6,580 nucleotides of DNA from Burkholderiales bacterium (GTDB taxonomy: Bacteria; Pseudomonadota; Gammaproteobacteria; Burkholderiales; Burkholderiaceae_C), in contig SXXD01000162.1 of NCBI GenBank assembly GCA_005789685.1, positions 1 through 6,580 on the forward strand. Reading direction: 5' to 3'. Under the pieces are notes generated by a model. That model had not been told where the DNA came from, made no database searches, and saw only the letters and a program-made list of their open reading frames with translations. Below are positions 6,550-6,580 of this stretch, in pieces. Position numbers and translations under genes: made by a program. Position 1 is the stretch's first letter. Each line of letters starts with the position of its first letter.

Positions 6550-6580
6550 AATTTTTACCAATTGGAATATGCCACAAATG

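Noticed and set aside
6558..6565. CCAATTGG palindrome upstream of the Bug gene as a possible operator.
   Set aside because: An eight-base palindrome is common by chance and the promoter region is mostly outside the window.

Overview
The window is 6,580 bases of a compact bacterial genome in which every credible gene lies on the minus strand, so transcription runs from high to low coordinates. The mix of genes suggests a betaproteobacterium of the order Burkholderiales, perhaps a freshwater Comamonadaceae member. The evidence is an orphan Bug-type solute-binding protein, a proteobacterial DUF3047 lipoprotein, Dpp-type transporter genes and moderate GC content. No rRNA or other phylogenetic marker is present, so this placement is inference.

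Layout in transcription order. (1) 6537-5542: a Bug/TctC-family extracytoplasmic solute-binding protein with a twin-arginine-like signal. (2) 5541-5302: an in-frame segment directly after the Bug stop codon that resembles only the C-terminal end of an argininosuccinate lyase-like protein. It looks like a gene remnant. (3) 5293-4469: a secreted SGNH/DUF4886-like hydrolase. (4) 4468-3647: a DUF3047 lipoprotein whose ATG directly follows the TAA of gene 3. (5) A 78-base gap. (6) 3568 to beyond position 1: a peptide/nickel-type ABC importer made of two permeases (DppB-like, DppC-like) and two ATPases (DppD-like, DppF-like). The DppF-like gene runs off the left edge with 202 codons visible.

How the genes may work together. 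The four transporter genes form a complete inner-membrane importer core, assuming the last gene is intact outside the window. No SBP_bac_5-type binding protein is present, so it must be encoded elsewhere. The Bug protein belongs to a different transporter class and is not its expected partner. The hydrolase and the lipoprotein are probably translationally coupled and both are exported, so a joint envelope role is plausible but unproven.

No RNA gene, mobile element, CRISPR array or gene-free stretch over 300 bases was seen. The items most worth a second look are the lyase remnant behind the Bug gene, the TAAATG-coupled hydrolase-lipoprotein pair, and the importer core without a binding protein.
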